Source: Glaciimonas sp.
GTDB taxonomy: Bacteria; Pseudomonadota; Gammaproteobacteria; Burkholderiales; Burkholderiaceae
Assembly: GCA_014377145.1 (NCBI GenBank)
Contig: JACMQE010000146.1
Location: forward strand, 1-42,293
Length of the DNA: 42,293 nucleotides
Reading direction: 5' to 3'
Part shown: positions 9,646 to 19,420 of the stretch, in pieces
How positions within the stretch are numbered: the first letter of the stretch is position 1
How the letters are laid out: every line of letters starts with the position of its first letter
Notes under the pieces: model-generated
Told to the model about the DNA's origin: nothing
Databases searched by the model: none
What the model saw: only the letters and a program-made list of their open reading frames with translations
Made by a program: the position numbers and the translations under genes

Positions 9646-10530
9646 CTACTGAGTCTCGCTTTTTAATCGGCCACCGGTGACGCGGGCAATACCTGCCAAA
9701 TCTTGCCAACTTTGGATCGAATCAAATGGCTGGGCGTGCAACAGTTTTTGCACTGCCTCGGACTGATCGTAGCCCTGCTCCATCAACAGCCAGCCACCTG
9801 GGTTCATATGTTCAGATGCACCGCTGATAATGGTACGCAACGCGCTCAACCCATCAGCGTGATCGGTGAGCGCGTTCAGCGGCTCAAAGCGTAAGTCACC
9901 TTGTGACAGATGGGCATCATTTTTCACAATATAGGGAGGATTGGCCACAATCAGATCGAAACGTTGTGCACCAAGCGCGGCATACCAGTCGCTGTACAGC
10001 AGCGTAAATGCGCTGAAGTTGGCGGCTAGATGGTGTTTCGCATTGCACTCTGCAATGGCGAGTGCGTTAGTGCTGACATCGACCGCAGTGACCACTGCAT
10101 TCGGGCGCGTATAAGCGATGGCGATGGCGATGGCACCGGAACCGGTACCTAAATCCAATACGGATGGATGTGTTTGGTCGTTCGGTAGCCTTTCTAGTGC
10201 TAGTTCAACCAACAATTCGGTATCGGGACGTGGGATCAACACATCGGACGTAATGTCCAGCATCAGACCAAAAAATTCACGCTGACCAAGAATGTAGGCG
10301 ATTGGTTGTCCCTGCAAACGACGCTGGAATACATTAGATAAATGTTGCGCTTGTTCCGCATCGATTATGTGTTGATCCTGTGTGATCAGTTGGGTGGGCG
10401 TGAGTCCTAAAGCATGCATGACCAGTAGCCGATTTTCAAGCGATTCCAGCGGCGCATTTTTCAGCACCGTCGCTATGTTTAACCCAGCTTCAACCATGTA
10501 CACCGGTAGAGATTGATCCGTTTGTATCAT
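9646..10530 (-). CDS. prmC: peptide chain release factor glutamine methyltransferase
   Basis: Methylates the glutamine of the GGQ motif in release factors RF1 and RF2 using S-adenosylmethionine, raising termination efficiency. It shows the SAM-binding motif VLDLGTGSGAIAIA (about residues 124-137) and the class-defining NPPY motif in IVANPPYIV. The 294-residue length is slightly above the usual 280. Its ATG overlaps the dsbB stop (ATGA, 10527-10530), so the two are translationally coupled. Its substrate gene prfA lies just upstream on the same strand. Intact. Confidence 0.95.
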   Translation of the reverse strand: MIQTDQSLPVYMVEAGLNIATVLKNAPLESLENRLLVMHALGLTPTQLITQDQHIIDAEQAQHLSNVFQRRLQGQPIAYILGQREFFGLMLDITSDVLIPRPDTELLVELALERLPNDQTHPSVLDLGTGSGAIAIAIAYTRPNAVVTAVDVSTNALAIAECNAKHHLAANFSAFTLLYSDWYAALGAQRFDLIVANPPYIVKNDAHLSQGDLRFEPLNALTDHADGLSALRTIISGASEHMNPGGWLLMEQGYDQSEAVQKLLHAQPFDSIQSWQDLAGIARVTGGRLKSETQ

Positions 10531-11024
10531 TCAAAATCGCCGTGGTTGGTGCGGTGAAACAAGACTTTACCCAAAATCACGGTCAGCATGGCAAACCACA
10601 TTAACGACCACTGCGGGATTGATAGGCCTATTATCGGATCGTAAACTGCTGAGCATAACGCCCAGGCATCTACTTTAAAAACAGATGGTAACAAGGTAGC
10701 TGTCGGTAACGCGTTTAAGAGTGCTTCCAACGCATCGCGCCCACAGCTGGTTGCTGGGTGAGCAATGATCCACAGCTGCCAGCCGGCTGTTGCGGCGCCG
10801 TCCAGACCGGCAAGCATGCCGAGGGCTGCACTGGCTTTACGAATACTATCGGGCATGCTTGCCGAGACTAAACAGATTAGCGCGATGATCGCAAAAGCAT
10901 ACCGCTGGAGCACGCAAAGCGGGCACGGCGGTATTTTTTTAACATACTGTAAATAAAGGGTCACAACGATTAAAGCGAGGGCAATAAAAGCGACGGCGAG
11001 CCAAATATGTTTGGATGATTTCAT
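10527..11024 (-). CDS. dsbB: disulfide bond formation protein B
   Basis: Inner-membrane protein that reoxidises periplasmic DsbA and passes electrons to quinone. The first cysteine pair is in PPCPLCVLQRYAF, and the second pair lies in a periplasmic loop (TSCGRD and ALCSAVYDP). Hydrophobic stretches fit four membrane segments. The frame is open to 11081, but the ATG at 11022-11024 (MKSSKHIWLAV) matches the family start and gives 165 residues. In relatives dsbB is not usually between prfA and prmC, so this placement is unusual. Its stop overlaps the prmC start. Intact. Confidence 0.92.
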   Translation of the reverse strand: MKSSKHIWLAVAFIALALIVVTLYLQYVKKIPPCPLCVLQRYAFAIIALICLVSASMPDSIRKASAALGMLAGLDGAATAGWQLWIIAHPATSCGRDALEALLNALPTATLLPSVFKVDAWALCSAVYDPIIGLSIPQWSLMWFAMLTVILGKVLFHRTNHGDFE

Positions 11025-11056
11025 TGTTTGTCGAAAAATAGTTAGCGATCTATAAT
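11025..11056 (+). promoter_or_regulatory. putative promoter for the cysteine-rich small ORF
   Basis: On the plus strand TTGTCG (-35, four of six consensus bases) is followed after exactly 17 bases by TATAAT, a perfect -10. This lies about 20 bases before the ATG at 11074. The match could be chance, since the region is AT-rich. Confidence 0.45.
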
Positions 11057-11073
11057 AAAAGATAGGACGCTGA

Positions 11074-11184
11074 ATGCGCATCGGAATTGCACATCATTGT
11101 GGTCGATGTGATCTAACCTACACCATAGATACCGGTTACAGCATTTGGTTACGTTCTGAATGTTGTTTTTGTAATCATACATAG
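11074..11184 (+). CDS. 36-residue cysteine-rich small protein (candidate)
   Basis: Short ORF antisense to the gap between prfA and dsbB. It begins MRIGIAHHCGRCDLTY and ends SECCFCNHT. The CxxC pair (CGRC) and the CCFC/NH cluster resemble a zinc-knuckle layout, with five cysteines and three histidines in 36 residues. An AGGA lies 7 nt before the ATG and a plausible promoter lies further upstream. The start overlaps the upstream extension of dsbB on the other strand. I do not recognise a family. It may be a real metal-binding peptide or a chance ORF; the combination of promoter, ribosome site and cysteine pattern is what supports it. Confidence 0.4.
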   Translation: MRIGIAHHCGRCDLTYTIDTGYSIWLRSECCFCNHT

Positions 11185-11185
11185 C

Positions 11186-12268
11186 TTACCTCTTTTCGCT
11201 CAACGCTGCCAATAATTCAGCCTGATGTTCGGCCGCCAGTGCATTACTCAACTCTTCCAGATCGCCATCCATAATATGTTCGAGTTTGTACAGAGTTAGA
11301 TTGATCCGGTGATCGGTCATTCGGCCTTGCGGAAAATTGTAGGTGCGTATCCTTTCGCTGCGGTCGCCAGAGCCGATCAATGATTTACGGGTGGCCGCTT
11401 CTTTCGATTGCTGTTCGCGCAGCTGACCATCTTTGATCCTTGCCGCCAGCACTTTTAGTGCAGAGGCTTTGTTTTTATGCTGACTACGATCATCCTGACA
11501 TTCGACCACTATCCCAGTGGGGATATGGGTAATCCGCACCGCAGAGTCAGTCTTATTAATGTGCTGTCCACCCGCGCCTGAAGCACGATATGTATCGATC
11601 CGAATATCTGCGGGAGTGATTTTAACATCAGCTACTTCACTTGCTTCAGGCATGATCGCCACTGTACAGGCCGAGGTATGAATCCGCCCCTGCGTTTCCG
11701 TCGTTGGAACGCGTTGCACGCGGTGGCCGCCGGACTCAAACTTGAGTTTGGAGTAAGCACCAACGCCGATCAAGCGCACAATAACCTCTTTATAGCCACC
11801 GACTTCTGAGGTCGATTCAGATACCATCTCAATCTGCCAGCGATTGCGTTCAGCGAAGCGGGTGTACATCCGCAATAAATCGCTAGCAAATAAAGCGGAT
11901 TCGTCGCCGCCTGTGCCTGCGCGGATTTCGAGGAAAATATTACGTTCGTCGTCAGGATCTTTTGGTAGCAGCATTTTTTGAAGATCGGCCTCCAATTGCG
12001 CCATGCGGTTTTTGGTAATATTGATTTCTTCTTGTGCAAATTCTTTCAGGTCCGGGTCAGATAGCATATCCATGGCGGTCTGGATGTCCGTATCGGCTTG
12101 GGTATAAGCCAGATACAACGCTACTAAAGGGCCCAACTCGGCATGTTCACGCGACAGCTTGCGGTAGCTGTCCATGTTGGAGGTTGCTTCTTCTTGATTT
12201 AGCAAATCGTTAACCTCGACCAGTCGATTCGACAATTGGTCAAGTTTGGCAAGCATTGATGGATTCAT
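11186..12268 (-). CDS. prfA: peptide chain release factor 1
   Basis: Recognises UAA and UAG stop codons and triggers peptide release. The catalytic GGQ is in [16 protein letters not shown]. The codon-reading region is [16 protein letters not shown], where the PxT tripeptide is PTT rather than the usual PAT or PVT. The 360-residue length is normal and the start ATG gives [12 protein letters not shown]. It lies downstream of hemA with a gap of about 110 bases, the standard order in the class. Intact. Confidence 0.95.
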   Translation of the reverse strand: MNPSMLAKLDQLSNRLVEVNDLLNQEEATSNMDSYRKLSREHAELGPLVALYLAYTQADTDIQTAMDMLSDPDLKEFAQEEINITKNRMAQLEADLQKMLLPKDPDDERNIFLEIRAGTGGDESALFASDLLRMYTRFAERNRWQIEMVSESTSEVGGYKEVIVRLIGVGAYSKLKFESGGHRVQRVPTTETQGRIHTSACTVAIMPEASEVADVKITPADIRIDTYRASGAGGQHINKTDSAVRITHIPTGIVVECQDDRSQHKNKASALKVLAARIKDGQLREQQSKEAATRKSLIGSGDRSERIRTYNFPQGRMTDHRINLTLYKLEHIMDGDLEELSNALAAEHQAELLAALSEKR

Positions 12269-12379
12269 GGGATATGTGGGGTGCTTGGGGTATGTGCTAC
12301 GAGGATATCGCTGCGAATGGAAGGCGTCACAAATGATGGAGTTTGCCTTGGTAAGTTGGGGTAGTCGCGAGAATGCGCG

Positions 12380-13678
12380 CTAACGCTTGCTGCGGAACAG
12401 TTGCGGTAGCAGTACCGCGAGGCGGGCGAGTTCGTCGCCTTGAGCGTTATGCAATGCCTGTTGCGGTCCGTGCAGAAATTTTGCGGCGAGACCTTTGGAT
12501 AAGGCCTCAAGAACGGCTTCGATATCCTCACCTTTGGCAAGCATTTTACGTGCCCGTTCCAGCTCTAGCATACGCATTATTTCGCTACTTTCGTGCAGTT
12601 CTTGAATCACTGGCACAACCGCGCGGGTGTCGATCCAGTGCATGAAAGATTGCACCCGCGTTTCGATAATGGCTTCGGCTTGCGATACTGCAGCCAGACG
12701 ATTTTCCATCCCCACCTGGACTACTGAGCCGAGATCGTCAATGGTGTACAAAAAAACGTCATCCAGACGACCAACTTCGTGCTCGATATCGCGTGGCAAG
12801 GCTAGATCAAGCATGAACATCGGTTTATGGCGACGTGCCTTGACCGCCCGTTCGACCATGCCAAGGCCGATAATCGGTAGTGACGATGCGGTACACGAAA
12901 CAATGATATCGTAATTACCAAATTGATTAGGTAAATCGCCTAAACGCAGTGCTTGCCCGCTAAATCGATGCGCCAATAACGCTGCACGTTCAAGGGTGCG
13001 ATTCGCGACGGTCAGGGACTTGGGCATTTGTGCTGCAAAGTGGGTGGCACATAACTCGATCATTTCGCCAGCGCCAATGAACAGCACATTTTGGCCGGCA
13101 ACTGTATCGAAAATGCGTTCCGACATCCGTACCGCAGCGGCTGCCATTGAGACGCTATGTGTACCGATTTTAGTCGTGGTCCGGACTTCTTTAGCGACCG
13201 CAAAAGTGCGCTGAAATAACTGGTGTAAATAAGTGCCAAGTCCGCCAGCGGCCTCTGCATGCCGCACTGCATCTTTCATTTGACCGAGAATCTGCGCTTC
13301 ACCCAGCACCATTGAATCTAAGCCGGACGCGACCCGAAAAGCATGGCGTACCGCATTGTCGTGCGGCAGCGTGTACAAATGTGGGCGCAGATCAGCGTAA
13401 GAAAGGTCGTGGTAATGTGCCAGAAAGTGGGCGCTGGAATCAATGGCTTCGCCAATACCGCGCGTGCCGTCTGATGGGTCGCTGGCAGCATATAGCTCGG
13501 TACGATTGCAGGTTGATAAAATGGCTGCTTCGTCCTGCATTCCAGTAGCACTGTTGTTGCCAAACCATGCGCGTGCCGCCTTCACCGCCTGACCAATCTG
13601 GTCAGGCGGAAAGGCTACCTGCTCTCGCAATGAAACAGGTGCGGTGGTGTGATTGAGTCCGACGGCTAGCAAGTGCAT
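12380..13678 (-). CDS. hemA: glutamyl-tRNA reductase
   Basis: Reduces glutamyl-tRNA to glutamate-1-semialdehyde, the first committed step of tetrapyrrole (heme) synthesis in the C5 pathway. The N-terminus [18 protein letters not shown] and the catalytic cysteine in [11 protein letters not shown] are present. The NADPH-binding region with [17 protein letters not shown] and the C-terminal dimerisation helix follow. The 432 residues are typical. First gene of a hemA-prfA-(dsbB)-prmC cluster on the minus strand. Intact. Confidence 0.96.
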   Translation of the reverse strand: MHLLAVGLNHTTAPVSLREQVAFPPDQIGQAVKAARAWFGNNSATGMQDEAAILSTCNRTELYAASDPSDGTRGIGEAIDSSAHFLAHYHDLSYADLRPHLYTLPHDNAVRHAFRVASGLDSMVLGEAQILGQMKDAVRHAEAAGGLGTYLHQLFQRTFAVAKEVRTTTKIGTHSVSMAAAAVRMSERIFDTVAGQNVLFIGAGEMIELCATHFAAQMPKSLTVANRTLERAALLAHRFSGQALRLGDLPNQFGNYDIIVSCTASSLPIIGLGMVERAVKARRHKPMFMLDLALPRDIEHEVGRLDDVFLYTIDDLGSVVQVGMENRLAAVSQAEAIIETRVQSFMHWIDTRAVVPVIQELHESSEIMRMLELERARKMLAKGEDIEAVLEALSKGLAAKFLHGPQQALHNAQGDELARLAVLLPQLFRSKR

Positions 13679-14185
13679 ATTGAGGAAAGCGCAAGAAAAA
13701 ATTAGCGAATTTATTAACGCGCCATTATACGCTTGAGTTGTGTAGGGGAAAAATCAGTTGGATATTTGAATGATCTACACCCTGCTAGGGGAGACCGAAG
13801 AGTTGACACAGAGAGAAACCTCTTTTAATTTTAAAAAAGCAATTATTACTGTTTCTTGCATCATTTCTGCCTGACGGTCGGTTTGTGCATCCACGATACC
13901 CACGTAGGGAAGTTGGTATACCGCGCCAGCGGTATTTTCAATGTAGCTCTATATATAGCACCCGTTGTCCAACTATCGCCGTAATTGTCTATTTTAAAAT
14001 TTCTCACTACATGTGTCCCTGCATCTCCGCAAAAGCACCTGAGGGAATCTGCAGAAGCGTACTAGGCTAGAGAGAATAAAGAAATTGCCAAGATAAATGG
14101 AAGGTTTTTTCATAACTTTCTTTTATAAATAAAGTGATATGAGGGGTGCCTGGTATTTAATTAATTATTTTTAATTTTATAAGCA
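13679..14185. other. non-coding or unrecognised stretch upstream of hemA
   Basis: About 500 bases without a recognised gene. On the minus strand around 13780-14080 two frames carry protein-like text (CGDAGTHVVRNFKIDNYGDS, then TAGAVYQLPYVGIVDAQTD) that could be one frameshifted gene. I could not assign it to a family. The part next to hemA must contain its promoter. Confidence 0.4.
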
Positions 14186-14189
14186 TGTC

Positions 14190-15242
14190 ATTGACACTTT
14201 TGAAGCGTGATCACACTGATTTGTAAGATATTTTATTGAGGCCGATGATGGCATCAATCAGGCTTTGACCGGGGAAATCTGTAACGATGATTCCTGCATA
14301 ACTAATATTATTATTTAAACAATCTTATGTCACGATATTCATCTTTTCAAAAGCAATCGTGCAAATTTCAATAAAACAATTTATTCGAGGAAAATCTGGA
14401 TAAGTATTTCTCCATCCGGGGTAGTGAGACCTGTGCTTAATCGCAGTGCTGAGGTGCCAGGACTTGAGTGTCCGCTACCAATAAATAAGGAAATTATCCT
14501 TTAGACGCTGTGAAGTAATTAATGTAAGGATTTGAATGGTTATGTACATTGTCATTGGCAGTAAACATATGCCTTTTTATTTTTTCCCATTTAGGATATA
14601 AATCCCAGTTTGTGGTCACGTTATAATCGTCTTGGGCCTTGAGTAGTGAATAATGAATGCCAAAATTTGAATGTTTTATCGTCGTAAAGTTTTGAAGAAA
14701 AACGATTTTCCCTTTTGTTTTCGCCAAGCTCGGATTTTTGTGGGTAGGTTTTCATGTTATATTGGGTATGATTCAGTATAACTTTTGACAGTAGCTTTAA
14801 AGCCTTGGGTATTATTTGACGGAGTGTGTTTTTCTTGAACGCGCATCTCAATAGTTTCACTTGGATTGTCGTCCAAAAAAACAGATGCCGAAGAAAGAAC
14901 ATCAGAAAAGCTTAAATTCTGATAAACCAGGTCTTGGTAAATAAAAAGACCGTTTCCCATATCCCTTAACCGTATATCCATAAAGCGAATCCCTGCACTC
15001 AATTGTTGCTCTATAGTTAGGGTCTGCGTATTAGCAATATCTCCTGAAAATCCATCATATATAGCGCCTGAATTGTGTGTTCTTGGGATATTTAACTTAT
15101 TTAAGCGAATGTTTTGATCTAGTTTTTCCATCGATTCCGCGTGGTTTCTGCGCGCATCATTTTGTGAATGGCTATAGGCACCATCATCGTGCGCCGATAT
15201 TTTCATAGAAATAAAAAATATAATATAAAACTTGATTTGCAC
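14190..15242 (-). pseudogene. secreted phosphatidylinositol-specific phospholipase C, broken
   Basis: Enzymes of this family cleave phosphatidylinositol or release GPI-anchored proteins and are often virulence or host-interaction factors. A possible signal peptide (KFYIIFFISMKISAH) is followed by the X-domain: NKLNIPRTHNSGAIY, EQQLSAGIRFMDIRLRD and NPSETIEMRVQEKHT. The first active-site histidine is kept (THNSG), but the second, normally in a YHG motif, reads YQD. Frameshifts near 14745, 14478 and 14410 break the rest. Pieces such as ASGHS-like SGHSSPGTSALRLSTGL, GWRNTYPDFPRINCF and the C-terminal GIIVTDFPGQSLIDAII remain readable. Total span of about 350 codons fits the family. Confidence 0.85.
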
Positions 15243-15951
15243 AAGGAGGACGAAAAGCCATGTGGGACCTTTCTTACAAATAAAATACTGACGACAGTAA
15301 ATGTATGTTTGTCTGACCTAATGCCCATGAAGAAGGATCCGAGTCAGTACGATTCCAAGCCTGATGAAATTCTTATTCAGATATTGCCGTGGAGATTTGA
15401 AACCACCCAGATAGCGATAGGCAAGGTGCTATTCGGTGTATCGGATGCGCAAAAGATGATTTTTTGTAAGAGGAAATAGTTGCTTTGCACAGCAACTATG
15501 CGATGGGGAAGAAATTTTTTCTGGTAGCTAAACGCACCGGTTAATGGGATAATACTTACCCATACAGTTAGTTCGATTGCTTTTGGGCTGACAATATCTT
15601 ATTGAGCCATGCTACCAAGATGATGAGAGGTGTCCCGATTGACGGGACCGGGTATAGCGGGAGGGTAGATTTTTTGAATAACCGCTCAGTTACTGCGTTT
15701 GGTCGTCAGGTATTCGGCGATTACACTTATGTGCGTGATAAGAGTCATTTTGAATGCCACTTTGTTAATTAAGAGAGCGGGTCAGACGAATGAATGTTGC
15801 CCACCAGTAGCATCGAAAAATTGCATTACTAAAATTTTCTGAAGTACTGCAACGATTTTGGTGGTTGGATTGGCGTTTTTATAGGTGTTGTGATGACGGA
15901 TCTGCATTAAATATCCCCGTATTTCTTTCACCACAACGCCACCTTTTGCGC
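15243..15951. other. stretch without a recognisable gene
   Basis: A plus-strand ORF (15168-15479) overlaps the phospholipase remnant. It has no ribosome site at its start and no recognisable domain, so I do not call it. A small hairpin (GTCCCG ATTGA CGGGAC) lies near 15632. Nothing else is recognised. Confidence 0.4.
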
Positions 15952-16641
15952 CTAATTTGAAAGTTTTTCTAGTCGATATCCATAGCTGTATACCGGCGCA
16001 AGTCGAAAGCCATTTTCTGAACTTAATTTCAATTTTCTACGTACCCGTGAGACGTATGTATCCATCGTCCGCGATGCCATATCAATGTCGCGTGACCACA
16101 CAGCTTCGAGTATGTAAGCGCGCGAAAGTGGGCGACCCACATTCGGAACAACAATAATGCCAGATCGAATTCTTTTTGTGTAATGTCAATCTGTATATGC
16201 GCCAGCGCAAGATGGGCAGCACGGGCCTCAAAGACGTAATTCCCGAACGTGATTTGCTCGCTGGCATTTTGAATAGGGTATGCACGTCGCAATATTGCTT
16301 GTGCCCTTGTTTACCAATTCACCGTATCGTATCGGCTTAATCATATAATCAGCCGCACCAGCGGCGAGGCCAGCGAAGATGTCATCCTCTCCAGAGCGAC
16401 TAGCCATAAATAATACGGGTGGTGCTGGTGGCAATTTGTCTCTTACCCATTTTGGGACTTCCGTTTTGCTGCGATCTCGAACCTGCCAATTAATAATGAG
16501 TATGTCGTAATTCTCCCGGCGTAGCTGACTCAGAATTTCCTTGCCACTTTGAAATGCATGGCAGACATGGCTGCTAGCAGAGAGCACTTGGCAAACTAGT
16601 TTAGTCTGACTTGGGTCATCATCAAGGATAGCAATTCTCAT
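15952..16641 (-). pseudogene. OmpR-type response regulator, broken
   Basis: Two-component regulator with a receiver domain and a winged-helix DNA-binding domain. The start ATG is at 16639-16641 (MRIAILDDDPSQTKLV). The acidic pocket DDD and the conserved lysine in YMIKPIR are present. The phosphoacceptor aspartate, expected in ILDWQ, is asparagine here (IINWQV). Frameshifts near 16300 and 16155 split the rest into three frames. The DNA-binding end reads MDTYVSRVRRKLKLSSENGF and YSYGYRLEKL. No partner kinase is in the window. Confidence 0.85.
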
Positions 16642-16933
16642 AATGTCAGCTTTATGCTTAGTATCAATTTTCGCAATCAGATTTGCGACCAAGTTTATGG
16701 TCGTTATTGTGACAGCTAGCGCGAATAATGCCTCTTCCTGCACGTTAACTAAAATAGGACCTTGCTTATGCTGCAAGCAATGAGATGATGTCAAAGCTTA
16801 TCTACCCCGTTACGGTAGGCGTCTCCCGTAGCATTTTTTGTAGATAAACAAGTTAGGTTGTGTAGGCGAAGGCGCGATCAGCAAACGCTAGTCCCCGATA
16901 AATTATGTAGTCCACATGGATTCATTAATGGTT

Positions 16934-17046
16934 AGGACTTACGTAAATGGTCTCAGCAGCATTGTGCTTTCCCAGCCTTACCAGGCTACTGTCTTCGTCG
17001 GCAAGTTTTGGTAATCCCGTTGCTGGGACAATTTTGCGTAAGTCCT
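16934..17046. mobile_element. short inverted-repeat element (MITE-like), copy 1
   Basis: A 113-bp unit whose ends are imperfect inverted repeats: AGGACTTACGTAAA on the left and TTTTGCGTAAGTCCT on the right. It is flanked by TA on both sides, compatible with a 2-bp target duplication. No ORF. A second copy at 26781-26866 shares both ends and the adjacent inner sequence (CTCAGCA, GTTGTGCT or ATTGTGCT, GGGACAATTTTGC). The ends resemble IS5-family termini; that link is an inference. Confidence 0.65.
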
Positions 17047-17052
17047 ATAAAG

Positions 17053-17099
17053 ATTGCCGGATATTTAAATTATTTAGAATTATTTAAATATCCGGCAAT
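17053..17099. repeat. 18-bp perfect inverted repeat overlapping the minE end
   Basis: Arms at 17053-17070 and 17082-17099 are perfect complements around an 11-nt spacer. The right arm contains the last codons and the stop codon of minE, and the left arm is an inverted copy outside the gene. The transcript would form a long hairpin at the end of the minCDE message. No T run follows, so termination or 3'-end protection is only a guess. Confidence 0.75.
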
Positions 17100-17335
17100 A
17101 CAACGTTGACGTCTAACACTTCCAAATTCCCCTGACGATCCAGTGAGATTTTGATATCGCTGGTATTGACCTTGGTGTATTTCGAAATTACCTCAATCAA
17201 TTCTTTGTGTAGTGCGGGGAGAAAATCAGGATCTTGGCGACCGCTGCGTTCACGCGCGATGATAATTTGTAGGCGCTCCTTGGCCGCAGATGCGCTTTTT
17301 GGCTGTTTAGTAAACAAGAATGAGAGTAAAGCCAT
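17084..17335 (-). CDS. minE: cell division topological specificity factor MinE
   Basis: Drives oscillation of MinD and so keeps the MinC division inhibitor away from mid-cell. The ATG at 17333-17335 gives 83 residues beginning MALLSFLFTKQPKSA. It has the family ERLQIIIARERSG region and the C-terminal dimerisation part (LHKELIEVISKYTKV). The open frame continues upstream through minD in another frame, which is a shadow. It follows minD after one base. Intact. Confidence 0.95.
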   Translation of the reverse strand: MALLSFLFTKQPKSASAAKERLQIIIARERSGRQDPDFLPALHKELIEVISKYTKVNTSDIKISLDRQGNLEVLDVNVVLPDI

Positions 17336-17336
17336 A

Positions 17337-18152
17337 TTACTTCCCTCCAAAGATGCGCGAGAGTAAGCCTGGTTTTTGGTACTTAGCAAAGCGTAGTGGT
17401 ACGTCTTCACCAAGAAAGCGCGATACCACGTCCTCGTAAGCCATTGCGACGTCGCTACCCTTAATGTGAATTGCCGGATTGCCTTGGTTTGACGCATATA
17501 GGACAGCTTCCGATTCTGGAATGATGCCGACGAGTGGAATGCGTAAGATATCTTGAACATCAGTGTACGACAGCATTTCGCCAGCCTCGACCCGTTTTGG
17601 CGAGTAGCGCGTGATTAACAAATGTTCTTTGACCGGATCGCCACCGTTTTGGGCGCGGCGTGACTTGGCTTGAATAATTCCCAGAATACGATCCGAATCG
17701 CGTACTGAGGATACTTCAGGATTGGTAACGATCACGGCTTCATCAGCAAACGTCAGCGCCATGACCGCACCACGCTCAATCCCTGCTGGGGAGTCGCAGA
17801 TAATGAACTCGAAATCCATTTTTGCCAGATCTTTCAATACCCATTCTACGCCTTCTTCGATCAGCGCGTCTTTATCGCGGGTTTGTGAGGCTGGAAGAAT
17901 AAACAGATTATCGCAATGTTTGTCTTTGATCAGAGCCTGATTGAGCGTTGCTTCGTTGTTGACCACATTGATCAGGTCATATACTACGCGGCGTTCGCAG
18001 CCCATGATCAGATCAAGATTACGTAGGCCAACGTCAAAATCCAGTACAGCGGTTTTATGGCCGCGCATAGCCAAGCCCGACGCAAAACTGGCGCTGGACG
18101 TCGTCTTGCCGACGCCACCTTTACCAGATGTCACAACGATGATTTTTGCCAC
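17337..18152 (-). CDS. minD: septum site-determining ATPase MinD
   Basis: Membrane-associated ParA-type ATPase that recruits MinC. The deviant Walker A motif GKGGVGKTT is at residues 10-18. FDVGLRNLDLIMGCERRVV and ICDSPAGIERGA are typical. The C-terminus (PGLLSRIFGGK) is the amphipathic membrane-targeting helix. 271 residues, normal length, intact. Middle gene of minCDE. Confidence 0.97.
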   Translation of the reverse strand: MAKIIVVTSGKGGVGKTTSSASFASGLAMRGHKTAVLDFDVGLRNLDLIMGCERRVVYDLINVVNNEATLNQALIKDKHCDNLFILPASQTRDKDALIEEGVEWVLKDLAKMDFEFIICDSPAGIERGAVMALTFADEAVIVTNPEVSSVRDSDRILGIIQAKSRRAQNGGDPVKEHLLITRYSPKRVEAGEMLSYTDVQDILRIPLVGIIPESEAVLYASNQGNPAIHIKGSDVAMAYEDVVSRFLGEDVPLRFAKYQKPGLLSRIFGGK

Positions 18153-18180
18153 AAAAGCTCCTATTTTGAAACACTAAAAT

Positions 18181-19044
18181 TTATGATCGAGAAGTCGAGT
18201 TAAGTGATGTTACGTCAATTCGGTCATCTGTTAGCTGAATTTGCGCTGCCTGCCCCTTTAACTTCAGCGGAAAACCATTCTCAAACGTGCGATATACGCC
18301 CGCGATGGATACCAGTTCCGGCTCCATGCTGGTGGCAAAAATACGTGCTCTGGTGTCACCACTGGCACCTGCTAGCGCCCGTCCACGTAATGGCGCATAC
18401 ACATGGATACTGCCGTCGGCGATGATTTCAGCGCCGTTGTTGACCATTGCCGTAATGATCAAATCGGTGCCCCGCGCGTAAATGCGTTGACCGGCACGGA
18501 CTGGCGTATCGACGATCATGGCGTTGGAAGGCGGCGTTCCTTGTGACGTGCCTTGTGGCCAAAGTGCTGGTGTAACCTGTGTGGTAGTTACCCCCGGTGT
18601 TGACGTAAGTGCTGCCGCTATTGGCGAGATCGGTGATATCAGTGTGTTGGCAATCGCGCTCTCGGTAGGGGCGGGATCGGGCTGGATCGCTGACGATAGC
18701 GCATTGGGTTCTATTTTCGACACACTCATTGTATCGATGGTAAGCCCATTGGCAATGATGTCTGGATGCATCTCTTGCCGAGCATTACGTACCGCCACCG
18801 CATTGAGTTGGTATTTCTTTAGCAAGTTAATTAATCCGCGCCAATCAATCTGGGGCTGCTTGGATACTAATGCTGCGATATCGATCACCGCAAATTCGTG
18901 ATCAAAGAAGTCAGCCATGCCGCCCGTCATTTCTTTCAATGCATTATCCAGTCTGGATAAATCCACATCGTGGAGAATGGCTGAAACCACCACCACCGTT
19001 CCTATCTTTATTTCAATTGGCTTGCGTGTCTTATTTTTTAGCAT
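18181..19044 (-). CDS. minC: septum site-determining protein MinC
   Basis: Inhibits FtsZ assembly away from mid-cell together with MinD. The ATG at 19042-19044 (MLKNKTRKPIEIK) is preferred over the upstream one at 19101 because it matches the family start; it gives 287 residues. There is an N-terminal FtsZ-interacting domain, then a long alanine, proline, serine and threonine linker (about residues 115-185), and a C-terminal beta-helix domain (VRAGQRIYARGTDLIITAMV, IHVYAPLRGRALAGASGD). First gene of minCDE. Intact. Confidence 0.94.
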   Translation of the reverse strand: MLKNKTRKPIEIKIGTVVVVSAILHDVDLSRLDNALKEMTGGMADFFDHEFAVIDIAALVSKQPQIDWRGLINLLKKYQLNAVAVRNARQEMHPDIIANGLTIDTMSVSKIEPNALSSAIQPDPAPTESAIANTLISPISPIAAALTSTPGVTTTQVTPALWPQGTSQGTPPSNAMIVDTPVRAGQRIYARGTDLIITAMVNNGAEIIADGSIHVYAPLRGRALAGASGDTRARIFATSMEPELVSIAGVYRTFENGFPLKLKGQAAQIQLTDDRIDVTSLNSTSRS

Positions 19045-19283
19045 AAAGCAGCAGATTAAATAAGCGAACCGCAGTGCAACCCAAGGCCACTGACGGTGCA
19101 CAAATAGAGTTGAGAATCAGTTAGGCTTGTATTAGATACCATATCCATATCATTTTGAATGAACGATCTTACCAAATCCTCACCGAATAGCAAAAAAACC
19201 ACATCTCTTTTCAGTCGTATTGAATCTATTGATCACTGATGTCTTGTAATGTGGTCTTGCAATATTCAGATAACTGCTAAATG

Positions 19284-19418
19284 AAAGGACTACTGCGGCG
19301 CATTTAACACTATTTCTGGCGCAATCCACAATCGGTAATCACAGCATTACAAATAATGTTTATTGCCTTTGGGCAATGTTAAAAAATGGCAGCTGATGCA
19401 ATTAGGCGTAAGTCCTTT
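19284..19418. mobile_element. possible degenerate copy of the short inverted-repeat element
   Basis: The segment begins AAAGGACT and ends GCGTAAGTCCTTT, an 8-bp perfect terminal inverted repeat. Its right end matches the right end of the element at 16934-17046. The interior is not visibly similar, so this is a weak call. Confidence 0.3.
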
Positions 19419-19420
19419 GA

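Noticed and set aside
9407..9709. 100-codon minus-strand ORF starting inside prmC
   Set aside because: Out of frame with prmC, no domain, and overlapped by an equally featureless plus-strand ORF.
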